Below are positions 51,629 to 60,763 of a stretch of DNA of 60,763 bases, in pieces. The stretch spans positions 6,485 through 67,247 of the forward strand of contig MLAK01000720.1 in the NCBI GenBank assembly GCA_001839685.1, in the 5' to 3' direction. Both the position numbers and the translations under genes were made by a program. The notes under the pieces are model-generated. The model was not told the DNA's origin, searched no databases, and saw nothing but the letters and a program-made list of their open reading frames with translations. Each line of letters begins with the position of its first letter. Position 1 is the first letter of the stretch. This stretch comes from Tritrichomonas foetus. Lineage: Eukaryota; Parabasalia; Tritrichomonadida; Tritrichomonadidae.

Positions 51629-52213
51629 TTAACAACAGGTGGCATTAGTTGAACCTTCTTCGTTCCTCTTACTTGAAGCAGAAAGTGGTGATGGTTCAAA
51701 TGTTTCATATTGAGAAAGATCTTCTGCGACTTGCTGGAAAATCTTTTCGACTGATGAATATTCTTTCGCTGTTGAAATGAAGAACTGGAATCCACACTCT
51801 TCTGAATATTTCTTAGCTTCATTTACAAGAGCGGTTTCACCAAGGTCGATTTTATTCGCAACGATGTAAATTTTACAATTTTTATCACACGTGTCCTTTA
51901 GAACTTCAATCCATTCTGGTATGTGATCAAAGCTATCTTTAGAGTCGACTGAAAATACAACCAAAGCAGCAGAACAGCCACGAGAATATAATGGAATGAT
52001 TGATCGGAATCTTTCCTGGCCGGCTGTATCCCAAATGTGTAATTCTAAAGATCCGTTTTGCGTACTGAATGATTTGGAGACGTATGCGGCTCCGACTGTT
52101 GCCTCTTTTGAATCGTCGAATGATTGATCGATGAGCTGACAGACAAGGCTGCTTTTTCCAACAGCAGAATCACCAATAAGTATAACTTTTATCATAGAGC
52201 GATTTGTATCCAT
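51629..52213 (-). CDS. Rab5-like GTPase
   Basis: The 194-residue protein is a Rab GTPase. It shows a P-loop GDSAVGKSS, switch I TVGAAYVSKSF, switch [15 protein letters not shown] (ANKIDLG), a degenerate SAK (STAKE) and a C-terminal double cysteine ATCC, a geranylgeranylation site. ATVGAAY is typical of the Rab5/Rab22 group, which act on early endosomes, where the human protein has ATIGAAF. Rab5-like is thus a fair call. The open frame continues upstream to an ATG at 52300 with a hydrophobic addition, but the ATG at 52213 begins a normal Rab N-terminus and follows an initiator-like TCACT. Unlike the Rab1-like gene this one has no intron. Confidence 0.9.
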   Translation of the reverse strand: MDTNRSMIKVILIGDSAVGKSSLVCQLIDQSFDDSKEATVGAAYVSKSFSTQNGSLELHIWDTAGQERFRSIIPLYSRGCSAALVVFSVDSKDSFDHIPEWIEVLKDTCDKNCKIYIVANKIDLGETALVNEAKKYSEECGFQFFISTAKEYSSVEKIFQQVAEDLSQYETFEPSPLSASSKRNEEGSTNATCC

Positions 52214-52886
52214 ATCTGAAGTGAGGAAAAATGCGAAGAGAACAAAATGAAATTTCTTCACAAATTCACCAACTTTTTGTGAAATGGTGAAAAAACACAT
52301 TGAATATACTCATAGAATATCAATTTTTTTTTTGAATTGAATTTCTGAATTCATTTATAACGATAAACAAATCAAACAGAATAGCTTTCAATTATTTTGA
52401 ATAGATTCAGACACTACCAACGATAGGAAGACTGGTCATCTAAAATTAGAGAGCGAATAAAACTTTTTGAATATCATTGAAAAAAAAGCATTCCTATTTC
52501 TGCCCAACAGACAATTATTTCTAATTATCAACTGATTAATTATTATTGTTGCTTCTAACAGTATCAAAAATCACGAAAATTGACATATCACCCATCTGAT
52601 TTGAAGAAACATCCGTTGTATTTGCAATCCTATTGACCCAAATATTTGGTATTATGAAATACCTCATCATATGACATATTTTCAGATATTATATCTCTTG
52701 TTTTCTAGATTGGCTCATCAAGAGGCGTAGATGAGCTTTTTATCTAATTCACCTTGAAGTTTGGAATTTAACCATGAAAAAATAACTTATGGTGAAAAAT
52801 TGGCCTTTTTATAATATTGACTATATATTTAGTCATATCTCGAGAAAAAGTGAAACTGAGGAAACGGTTTTGGTCGGCCTTTCGAA
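52214..52886. other. divergent intergenic region
   Basis: This 673-base AT-rich spacer separates the Rab5-like gene from uS15. Except for the uS15 core promoter at its right end, nothing was recognised. Confidence 0.6.
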
Positions 52887-52887
52887 A
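52865..52887 (+). promoter_or_regulatory. CCTTT (M5-type) core promoter of uS15
   Basis: The block TGGTCGGCCTTTCGAAA runs into the ATG and matches the eS10 promoter over 23 bases with only two differences. CCTTT is the M5-type start element. The predicted leader is some 4-8 bases. Confidence 0.72.
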
Positions 52888-53342
52888 TGGGTCGTCTTCA
52901 CTCCCCAGGCAAGGGTATCTCTGCTTCAACAATTCCATACCGCCGCACAGCTCCACACTGGCTCCAACTCAGCTCTGAACAAGTTGTCCAACTCATCTGC
53001 GACTACGCCAAGAAAGGTGTCCGCCCATCACAAATCGGACAAGTTCTCCGTGACCGCCATGGTGTTGGCCAAGTTAAGAACGTCACAGGAAACAAGGTCA
53101 TCCGCATCCTCAAGGCTAACGGAATCGCTCCATCCATCCCAGAGGAAATCTACTACTTGATCAAAAAGGCTGTCAACGTCCGCAAGCACCTTGAACGCTC
53201 ATCACACGATATCGATGGCAAGTACCGCCTTATCCTCATCGAATCACGTATCCACCGTCTTGCCCGCTATTACAAGGGCCGCCGCCTTCTTGCTCCAAAC
53301 TGGAAGTACAACGCACAGACAGCCTCCGCTCTTACAGCATAA
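52887..53342 (+). CDS. RPS13: small ribosomal subunit protein uS15
   Basis: The 151-residue product is a clear uS15 (RPS13 of eukaryotes). Residues 1-25 read [20 protein letters not shown], as in other eukaryotes, and the S15 core follows ([20 protein letters not shown]; the [20 protein letters not shown] stretch at about 100-118; [23 protein letters not shown]). uS15 binds 18S rRNA at the base of the central domain. Codons are GC-richer, with C at third positions, as in eS10 and unlike the neighbours. The stop is TAAA. Confidence 0.97.
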   Translation: MGRLHSPGKGISASTIPYRRTAPHWLQLSSEQVVQLICDYAKKGVRPSQIGQVLRDRHGVGQVKNVTGNKVIRILKANGIAPSIPEEIYYLIKKAVNVRKHLERSSHDIDGKYRLILIESRIHRLARYYKGRRLLAPNWKYNAQTASALTA

Positions 53343-53799
53343 AGATTTTAATGTATCATTTATATTCTAATTTTTATTCTATATCAATAGCAATTTTCTT
53401 GTGCTTATCTGAAATTATATTTCTTCATTTCTTGGTTAAATCTGCCAAGTTTTAGAATGAGATGATTTTTTAATCAAATGAAAGAATGATCAAATGTAAG
53501 AATGATCAAATGTAAGAATGATCAAATGTAAAATGATCCAATGTAAGAATGATCAAATGCAAGAATGTTCAAATTTAAGAATGATCCAATGTAAGAATGA
53601 TTAAATTTAAGAATGATCAAATGTAAGAATGTTTAATTTTTCACTCGATTATTTTTTATGATCATCTTTTATTTCGAAAACAGATTTCGGATAAGAAAAG
53701 AATGAATATCATTTGATGAAAAACGAAACAACAAATAAATGAAGTCGATATGAAATTATAAAATATGAACGATTTATTTGCAATGGTTAAAAATAATTC
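53343..53799. other. convergent intergenic region with minisatellite
   Basis: This spacer lies between the 3' ends of uS15 and the Aurora kinase gene. It is dominated by the 16-bp minisatellite at 53473-53631. No gene is seen. Confidence 0.65.
53473..53631 (+). repeat. 16-bp minisatellite, 10 copies
   Basis: Unit ATCAAATGTAAGAATG with ten copies. One copy is 15 bases, the others are 16. Half are identical or differ by one base, and the last ones are more diverged. It lies between convergent genes. Confidence 0.95.
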
Positions 53800-54693
53800 T
53801 TACTCAACTGGTCCAAGTTGTTGGACGATCCATGGGTGAGATCTAACGTCGCAAAGTTGGATTCTCTTTGCTGGATCATGTTGGAGGAACCTCTGAACGA
53901 GGTCTCTAGCGAGTGGTGTAACAAATGATGGGAACTTAAGATCGACATCACGAATTCTGCGACATGTATCTCTCTGGCGTGCTTCTTCAAATGGTGGAGC
54001 ACCAACAAGGAATTCATATAACAAAACGCCAAGGCTCCAGATATCGACAGATGCATCGTGTTCTTTTCCTTCAATCATTTCTGGTGGAAGGTAATCAAGT
54101 GTTCCACAAAGTGTGGTTCTTCGTGATGATGGCGCATGAACTGACCATCCAAAGTCGGCAATCTTCAACTCACCATTCAATCCGACGAGAATGTTTTCTG
54201 GCTTGATATCACGGTGGATGACGTGCTTTGTGTGGCAGTAGTTTATGGCGTCACACATTTGAACGATGTAGCGGGCTGCGGTCTCTTCATCGAAACGCTC
54301 GCAATCACGGAGGATCTTGAAAAGTTCGCCGCGGGCTGCATATTCGATGATTAGGTAAATGCGTGTTTGGTCCCAGAAGTATCCATACATCCGGATGATG
54401 TTTGGATGGCGGAGGTGGGATTGAATTTCGATTTCACGACGAAGTTGATGCTCAATTGAGGCCTTCTGGAGTTGAGCCTTGTTTAAGACTTTTAAGCCAA
54501 CAATGAAGTGTGATCGCTTCTCACGAGCAAGATAGACACGGCCGAATTTGCCTGTTCCGAGTGGACGTCCAATTTCAAAATCGTCGAGAGTCCACTTTCT
54601 AACTTGAGGACGATTTGAAGGTGGAAGCTTTCTTGATGACTTGCCTGCTACAACGCCTGTAGTTGGTGCAATGTTCTCACGAGCTCTGCTCAT
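53800..54693 (-). CDS. Aurora-type mitotic kinase
   Basis: The 297-residue protein is an Aurora kinase with a short N-terminal tail (1-35). The kinase is complete: [14 protein letters not shown] (Gly loop), VGLKVL (Lys), [54 protein letters not shown], where the [10 protein letters not shown] and the R-R-T-T activation loop are Aurora signatures, and [13 protein letters not shown]. Aurora kinases steer chromosome segregation and cytokinesis. The Ala of VALK is Gly (VGLK). The start is supported by an initiator-like TCATTA at 54704-54709. Which of the Auroras it is cannot be told. Confidence 0.93.
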   Translation of the reverse strand: MSRARENIAPTTGVVAGKSSRKLPPSNRPQVRKWTLDDFEIGRPLGTGKFGRVYLAREKRSHFIVGLKVLNKAQLQKASIEHQLRREIEIQSHLRHPNIIRMYGYFWDQTRIYLIIEYAARGELFKILRDCERFDEETAARYIVQMCDAINYCHTKHVIHRDIKPENILVGLNGELKIADFGWSVHAPSSRRTTLCGTLDYLPPEMIEGKEHDASVDIWSLGVLLYEFLVGAPPFEEARQRDTCRRIRDVDLKFPSFVTPLARDLVQRFLQHDPAKRIQLCDVRSHPWIVQQLGPVE

Positions 54694-54703
54694 CTGTTTA
54701 GAA

Positions 54704-54709
54704 TAATGA
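54704..54709 (-). promoter_or_regulatory. initiator-like TCATTA of the Aurora gene
   Basis: TCATTA on the minus strand fits TCA(+1)Y(T/A). It lies 11 bases from the Aurora ATG. Confidence 0.48.
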
Positions 54710-54985
54710 TGTCATAAACGTACAGATTAACAAATTAACATAATTCAGATCTTTACAATTGGTTTCTATAGTTTACATGACTCCTCCTTCCTTAACATCC
54801 CAATTTGTGAAGTTTTAATCTTTTTGTGTACTTTTGAAACTTGACAACGTGTGAACTTTCATTTCATATACAATTATCCGAATTTTTTGTTTGACTTTTT
54901 GTAAATGACACAGTGAATTTTTGTAAGGATATTTGTCAACTTTTCTTGGAATTTAACGTTCGACTGAAATAACGGATTCTCCCAA

Positions 54986-56344
54986 ATGTCTGCTCTCCCA
55001 ACAAGGGACTATTCCATACTTTCTCCATCACAGCTCCGTGTATTACGCCAGAGAGCCAAGCCACCAGAACGCGACCGATCTTTAGATGATGAGCTTGAAA
55101 GATCAAGAACGAAGCATCAAACCACACAATCGCTTGTCTCTGCCTGGCCGAACACGATCGCAAGAAACAGAATCGACCGACAAACTAGGCTACAGCGCGA
55201 AAAAGAAGCGGAAGAGCAACGGAAGCAAGTCATCGATAACGAAGAAAAGAAAATCCAAAAACTCAAAAGGCAAGCACAGCTTGCTGAAGCCTCGAAAGCC
55301 GAATTCGCACAACGTCCAGAGGTCCGAGCTGTCAACGCGCAGCTCCTCCTCCATGAAGTTCAATTAGAGCGCGAAAGGCAGCAAACGTTTAAAGAAAGGC
55401 GCAAGATCGAAGAGATGAAGAAACAAATCGCTGAGGACGAACGTTTAGAACGAGAACATCAAGAAATGGTCGCTAAAGAAGAGGCCATCAAACGCGAAAG
55501 ACGATTAAAAGCAATAGAAACCGCCAAAGGATTCAAAAAACAACTCCAAGAAAAGGAGGATTTGAGAGCCGCACAGAGAGAAGCCGATTTCGAAGAAGAA
55601 GTCATTATCGCAGAGCATATGCGGAAAGAGCTCGAAATGGAGAAACAAGCAGTCGCAAGGGCCAAGCAGCAGGCAAGGCGCCAGATGGAAGAAAGCATTC
55701 GTCAGAACGACCTGATGATCGAATATAAGGATCGGATGAGAGAAATGGAAGAAATGGAAGATGCCAAAATAAGACAACTCGAAATTGAAACAATGGACGA
55801 GGAAGATCGAAGACGTGAATTTGACGAGAAAAGAAGGCGTGATAAGCTCTTAGCAAGAGAATCTTTAATCGAAGCTGAGCGTCAAAGACAGCTCGCCGCA
55901 AAAACTCAACAACAGGACTTCTTGGACAAGCAACTTGCTGAACAGCATGAGAAAGAAATGAAAGAACTTGAGCAGATTCGTAACAAACAGACCCGTCTGC
56001 TTGACGAAAGAAGAAGAGACTATTTACAAACAATGTCCATTAAGAAGGAAATGGAGAAAGAAAAGCATGATAGAAAATACAATAAGCATCCTTTCCCATT
56101 TGATGGAAATACTCTCCTTGAAGATGAGGCGCGCACAAGAGATGTTAAAAAGATGCAGAATTTGAAGGACCTCCAGAAATTCCAACTTCAACAAGCAAAA
56201 GAAAAAAGAGAAAGAGAAGAAGCAGAAAAAGAAAGAGAAAGACTCGAATTTATGTACGAAAGACAGAAAGACGAAGAAGAGCTCGCAATGGCTCAGGACT
56301 ACGCAAGAAGACTCCTCGCGCAAGCTGATCAAGATGATGATTAA
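54986..56344 (+). CDS. CFAP210: cilia- and flagella-associated protein CFAP210 (CCDC173)
   Basis: This 452-residue, charged coiled-coil protein aligns by eye with animal CFAP210 (CCDC173). The match lies in residues 45-140: a SLVSAWPNTIARNR-like step, RLQREKEAEEQRKQVIDNEE, then a region with a RPEVRAVNAQLLLHEVQLER-like step, which corresponds to the RV..H.ALLLTEVLKER of the family. CFAP210 is, like CFAP45, a microtubule inner protein of ciliary doublets. The remaining chain is a trichohyalin/plectin-like coil. The stop is followed by an AT-rich tail. Confidence 0.8.
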   Translation: MSALPTRDYSILSPSQLRVLRQRAKPPERDRSLDDELERSRTKHQTTQSLVSAWPNTIARNRIDRQTRLQREKEAEEQRKQVIDNEEKKIQKLKRQAQLAEASKAEFAQRPEVRAVNAQLLLHEVQLERERQQTFKERRKIEEMKKQIAEDERLEREHQEMVAKEEAIKRERRLKAIETAKGFKKQLQEKEDLRAAQREADFEEEVIIAEHMRKELEMEKQAVARAKQQARRQMEESIRQNDLMIEYKDRMREMEEMEDAKIRQLEIETMDEEDRRREFDEKRRRDKLLARESLIEAERQRQLAAKTQQQDFLDKQLAEQHEKEMKELEQIRNKQTRLLDERRRDYLQTMSIKKEMEKEKHDRKYNKHPFPFDGNTLLEDEARTRDVKKMQNLKDLQKFQLQQAKEKREREEAEKERERLEFMYERQKDEEELAMAQDYARRLLAQADQDDD

Positions 56345-57174
56345 GTTTAGAATAGAATATGTGGGATTTTGTATAATAGATTTATTTTATTATTATATTG
56401 TTGTAGCTAAAAACTCTTTATTTTTCAATTACTAGAGCACTTTTTCAAGTTGTAAAAAGTTAAAAAATCTTTTTCTTTCAACTTTTGCAGTTTCTTCTCG
56501 AAGTTTAGCAATTCTACTCAAATTGTGAAATACATTCGCAACTTGTTAAAACTTCCAAAAGTGCTCTGCTTTATTTATTATAAATATAGGTCAGATATAT
56601 TTTTCATTTTTCTCAGGTACATGTTTATTGATTGCATTGTTGTTGGTGATTAATGATTATGAATTTTGTTATACATTTGATCCAAATTCATGGCAAAAAA
56701 TCCCAACTGAAATTTCCGCGAAATGAGGTTTTGAAAAGATATTCATTTAATGGAAAAGGCAAATGGCTGAGAAAATTGAAAAAAGCTTCTGATTAATCAC
56801 GAAAAAAATAAACTTGATAAAAGAATTTATATGAAATACATCCCCTGTGATTTCTCATGTCTTATTTGATTATTCCTCTATAGGTTAAAAAAGGACTCAT
56901 CATATAATTGTAAAATGGAGGTATTATTTCATCCAAAAACTATATCCGAGTTATCCCAACATTAGTCTATTCTTAATCTGTAGTTTTTATGAAAAACAAC
57001 TTCATATTATTTCAGAAATCCGATTACGAACATAAACATTGATAATAAAATTAACTAAAATGAAAAAAAAATAAAGCAATTATTTTTATTATGATTTATT
57101 TCATACTCTGAGGCTCCGAGAGACATTGTCTCCAATTGGCAAATGATAATCATATAATAATTTATTGGTGTTTA
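56345..57174. other. intergenic region with inverted motif
   Basis: AT-rich spacer. It carries an inverted pair, AGAGCACTTTTT near 56434 and AAAAGTGCTCT near 56557, which share the core of the dispersed motif seen at 14607 and 31806. No gene was seen. Confidence 0.55.
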
Positions 57175-58335
57175 CTAAATCTCAATTACATCAAAATATC
57201 GTTTCTTCATACATCGAAAATGTCTTGGAGGAAAAGTTTGATCTGCTTCTTCAAACCCCTGAATCTTAGCATTAATACCATTCTTTTCATTATGTGAAAC
57301 TGTAAATGCACCAATATATTTCTTATATGTCCAGAATTCTGAAATATAAGATAAAGAAACAATTTTGAAAACTCTTTGAATTGAGTCTAAATATTTGGAT
57401 GTATGACCTCGACCAAGACTTTATGGATGTTCATTTAAATTTAACCTATATCCATATTTTTCTAATCTCATGGTAAATAATGTTGTGAAAATAATCCAAA
57501 CTTCTTCATAATATGATTACTTAATCTCTTTTAATATCTCTTCTTGATATTTTTGAATTTCAAGATCATTAATATGTTGTTTTTCATCTTCTTTTGATAA
57601 AGTTTGTTCGACTGTTTCTATACATTGATCTTTGAGGATACCATCATTTGAATAATATTCATTAATATCTTGTTGTAAATTCATTTTTTAAGCAGGGTAA
57701 ATAGAATCTTCTGTTTGCATTATTTTACTAATTTGACATCGAATTCGTTTGTTTGGTTCGTCAATTTCCAATATTCCAATACTAATAAGTTGAAGAATAT
57801 CATTTGAGTTAATGGCAATATTTTCATCATGATAAACTACTGGTATTGGAGACCGACAAGTAACTAGTTCTCCAGCACTTTTGATATTATTTTCATCAGG
57901 CTTTATATATGATAGTTCCAATATTTTGTCAAAATCATCAATATCCTGACTATTAATATGTTCGATTACAGAACAATCTGGATTTTATAGATGCTTTTAA
58001 CATATGATTCTCAATATCTTTCATATATAATATTACGAGGTCTGAGAATTGTTTTTCATCAAGTGAAGAGAAATATCATGTCAAAAATTCAATTTCATGA
58101 AAAAATAATTGAGTTCCAAGTAATACAAATTTTCCCATTTAAAGTGTCAAAAAACTGATCAAAGAGGAATAAAAATCGTGGCCTCACTTCACCATTTTGG
58201 AATAATGTCACTTTATTTGTCTACAAAATTGTCCATACGCAGCACCTATAAAGGGGTCTAATAATTCCAAATCCATATTAGTTATTTCTTGTGAATAATT
58301 TATATTCACATTTATTTGACCCTCACACATATTTT
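57175..58335 (-). pseudogene. decayed protein gene with in-frame stops
   Basis: From about 57970 down to 57175 a single minus-strand frame encodes a convincing protein broken by three stop codons (57688, 57517 and 57421), all in the same frame. Pieces are ELSYIKPDENNIKSAGEL, DEPNKRIRCQISKIMQ, NLQQDINEYYSNDG, DQTFPPRHFRCMKKRYFDVI. Further up, to about 58335, the frame is lost and returns in pieces (NYSQEITNMDLELLDPFIG). The family is not recognised. Loss of function is clear because of the repeated stops and shifts. Confidence 0.7.
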
Positions 58336-58474
58336 TCTGAAAGTGACATTTTTGGGAATTCAAATCGAAAACTGTGCCATCATTTCATTGTTATGAAAGA
58401 AAATAGTAAAAAACTCTTTCCTTTTAAGATATGTCCTTTGCACCACCAGTTCATAGAGATTTTACTACTCCTGA

Positions 58475-58938
58475 TTACACAATGCTAGGGCACAAAAATC
58501 AACAATTAAAAATCTAGTACAAGAAATAAAAGAAAGCAATTTAAGAAATGATGAAATTAATGATGAAAGCATTTTTACACTTAGTGTTTCGGATGATGAG
58601 GAATTATATAGTGTAGTCACAGAATTATTCCAAAATTATCCAATAGACGATTCCACACAGGAGCAATATGCAACCACGATGAACATAACATCACCAGATC
58701 GTATGAAATATGGATTTCTGCAGATGAAGTGAGTCCTCCAAGTATTTATCTGCTACTGAGTAATGACTATCTTCACAAGATAGTCGACCAATTAGTCAGA
58801 AATCACATTTCGCCTTCAGGAAATGCCATTGTAATCAGATTCCAAAATTTATGGTCGAAAAAATATGATTTATTATATAGATTTTCAATTAAACAAACGC
58901 ATAAAAATATAATATCATTCCATAAATTCCAGGAATAG
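58475..58938 (+). pseudogene. decayed gene fragment, maybe UEV/Vps37-like
   Basis: Two plus-strand frames continue one another across a shift near 58690. The first lacks an ATG (LVQEIKESNLRNDEINDES; FQNYPIDDSTQEQY), the second reads ADEVSPPSIYLLLSNDYL, then RNHISPSGNAIVIRFQNLW and KYDLLYRFSIK. The P-P-x-I, I-x-x-x-G and W-x-x-x-x-D-L order recalls UEV (ubiquitin E2 variant) folds such as the Vps37 N-terminus. That is a weak match. No functional product is expected. Confidence 0.45.
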
Positions 58939-59429
58939 TCATTTTATTTCCTATTATAGCAAAATAATAATAATCAATCCAAACAGTGAATGAGAGAGTA
59001 GAATCAAAAATTCCTAACATCTTCGTAATTTCGCGAAAAAAAATCTTCAAAGTAATATGGAGTATTATTATCATCATAGAACATTGAATTTCATAATTTC
59101 TAATATAGAAAACATATTATTAATTGCTAGAATTTTTTTGATCTTTTTTCTTTCTTTCAAAGTCTGATTCTATCATTCTACATTTAGCCTTTTCAAGATG
59201 CCCATCACCATTTTTTCACCGAGTATATTGATGTCCTGATTTTTTTTTCCTGTTTCAACTCAAAGATTCGATCTTGATATCTTACGTTGTCTTAAGGATG
59301 TAGTCTCACCGATCAAAAAGCAATCAAAATATTTTTCAATAGTATCATTCAAAATAAAAATTGAGAGAACTTTTTGAATTGTGACTATTTTTTTACTACA
59401 TTCAATTTATTTTATATGATTACGGAATG
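58939..59429. other. AT-rich spacer between pseudogenes
   Basis: I recognised no gene, RNA or repeat in these 491 bases. Confidence 0.5.
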
Positions 59430-60763
59430 TATAGAAATTTTCGAACGAAAGAAATTCCAACTTCAATACGAAGAAAATGATCAATAACATAAATTCCATC
59501 AAATGGACCTTGATTCCAGATATCAAGTAATGAATGTAAAAGATTGATATCCAATTGCGCTAAAATTACCATCAGTCTGGAATGGTGATGAGTATCCCAT
59601 AAACAAAGACATATACCATTATCAAATCACGATGTAATTAATTGATGTTCATGATTTCCATCTCCTGTTCTTACCCATGAATTAATACGTTAACCCATTC
59701 TCCATCAACTTTAATTAAATCACCTCTGTCTTTTAATGAAATAATTGCAGTAGTAATCCATTCTTTAGTATCAACTTTAATTAAATCACCTGGATAAAAC
59801 CCTAAGAAATGTGTCATTTGATGATGATTTGATTTCTAAGAGTTGTTTCATGATATTATTTCTTTAATTTGTCCTAGTTCACCAATTTCGACAGGATTAA
59901 AACGTTCAACTCTTTCAGACCATTTCGAAATTAAATCGGAATCAACATTTAAATATCGTGCAGATTTAATTGGAATATGATATATTATGTTGCTAAATTC
60001 AATCTTGTTCGTAAACATTTTCATTCGTTTGAGGTCCATGTTCATGTGAAGAAGTTGGCGAAGAAACTAATTTTCCTGTTTTATCATCAACTAATCTGAT
60101 CATTGAAGACAGCACATTCTTTTATCATTGTATAAATTAGTTCTTTCAATATTTTTTCATCATTAGTATATAAATAGTAATCAAATAAATTCTGAAAAAT
60201 CCAAAGAACAGCACCAGATGACCAACCCCAAGAAAATGGCCAACAAAGACATAACATTATCTGGATAAGATATGAAATATTCTCGAATAGAAGAATTAAT
60301 GTTGAACCTTGATAATCAAATTGAACAATTGAAATTGCTCGATCAAGACCTCAATATAGAACATAATTTGTTATTTACTTTGTTTATGATATCTTCTAAT
60401 GGAAATTTTATTACACCAAAAAAAACATATTTACCATATCATCCGCCTGATTCATTTTCACTTGTTAATTTATCGTATTCATTACTAACTTCATTATCTT
60501 TGCCTTCACGGAATCATTGTTGAATTCGACGGAACGTAGCAAAGCATCACCATTTTATCCTTAACTTATACGTCCATTATTATTTGACTTTTTCTTCAAA
60601 TGTTAAATGTTCTGTTTGAATTTCACAATATATATTTGCAAGTCTTAATTGAAAGTTTTCATTTTCTGCGGTTTCACTCAGAAATGAGTAATTTCAGAAC
60701 TGAGTTCAGATGATGTGTTTTTCAAGAATTAAAAGAGTTAGATTGAATCATTCAATTGGTATC
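59430..60763 (-). pseudogene. GH95-like (alpha-L-fucosidase family) pseudogene, multiply frameshifted
   Basis: Pieces of a glycoside hydrolase family 95 protein lie in order on the minus strand but in changing frames. From the right: WGWSSGAVLWIFQNLFDYYL (about 60180-60235), RLVDDKTGKLVSSPTSSHEHG (about 60030-60100), IPIKSARYLNVDSDLISKW and NPVEIGELGQIKEI (59848-59990), HHQMTHFLGFYPGDLI (about 59785-59830), SWVRTGDGNHEHQLI (about 59640-59685), SPFQTDGNFSAIG (about 59550-59590), DIWNQGPFDGIY (about 59485-59525). They correspond to the GH95 order of GAW..LW.HYLFT, LV.DP.TG.LV..PS.SPE, P..IG..GQ.QEW, HRH.SHL.GLYPG, W.RL.DGN.A, PPFQIDGNFG and the LPALPD.W..G end. More than five frame changes or stops are needed, so it is not functional. 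It extends past the right end. Confidence 0.75.

Noticed and set aside
58291..58488. 65-codon plus-strand frame
   Set aside because: Overlaps the decayed minus-strand gene and has no recognisable product.
60272..60523. 83-codon plus-strand frame
   Set aside because: Lies over the GH95-like pseudogene of the other strand and looks like a shadow.

Overview
The window looks like nuclear DNA of a parabasalid (trichomonad) protist, most likely Tritrichomonas foetus or a close relative. The reasons are: very AT-rich, gene-dense DNA with almost intron-free genes; short intergenic spacers; start codons a few bases to about 25 bases downstream of initiator-like TCAYW or CCTTT motifs; and typical trichomonad families (Pmp-like surface protein, BEACH protein, Sel1-repeat pseudokinase, CAP proteins, Rab GTPases, ankyrin proteins). 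The species is inferred from composition and gene style only.

Layout: 0.2-4.4 kb, a large type I surface protein (-). 4.9-11.5 kb, a BEACH protein (+). 11.7-12.2 kb, ribosomal eS10 (+). 13.5-18.1 kb, a HAD-type phosphatase-like protein, a coiled-coil protein and a Pmp-like surface protein with an early stop (all -). 18.4-23.3 kb, three poorly characterised proteins. 23.6-24.3 kb, a Rab1-like gene split by three introns of 24-27 nt and containing a 14-nt microexon. 24.6-28.0 kb, a pseudokinase with Sel1 repeats (-). 28.4-34.8 kb, ankyrin, coiled-coil and importin-like HEAT proteins (+). 35.0-37.1 kb, a triple-CAP-module protein (-). 37.1-40.7 kb is gene-poor and holds an inverted 37-bp copy of the CAP gene promoter and start. 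40.7-43.5 kb, a Ser/Thr kinase and a C2-like protein (+). 43.7-49.4 kb, SMC1 and the ciliary protein CFAP45 (-). 49.7-56.3 kb, a GNAT-like protein, a Rab5-like GTPase, ribosomal uS15, an Aurora kinase and the ciliary protein CFAP210. 56.3-60.8 kb is a graveyard of decayed genes, including a frameshifted GH95 (alpha-L-fucosidase-like) pseudogene that runs off the right end.

The genes do not form one pathway. Recurrent themes are ciliary doublet inner proteins (CFAP45, CFAP210), cell division (SMC1, Aurora), vesicle traffic (two Rabs, BEACH), nuclear transport and the cell surface. The two ribosomal genes share a nearly identical CCTTT-type core promoter and have GC-richer codons than their neighbours. 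The best candidate for something little described is the Rab1 gene with three ultra-short introns: the branch-site-like TAACC is the common element, and in two introns its TAA is also the stop met on retention.
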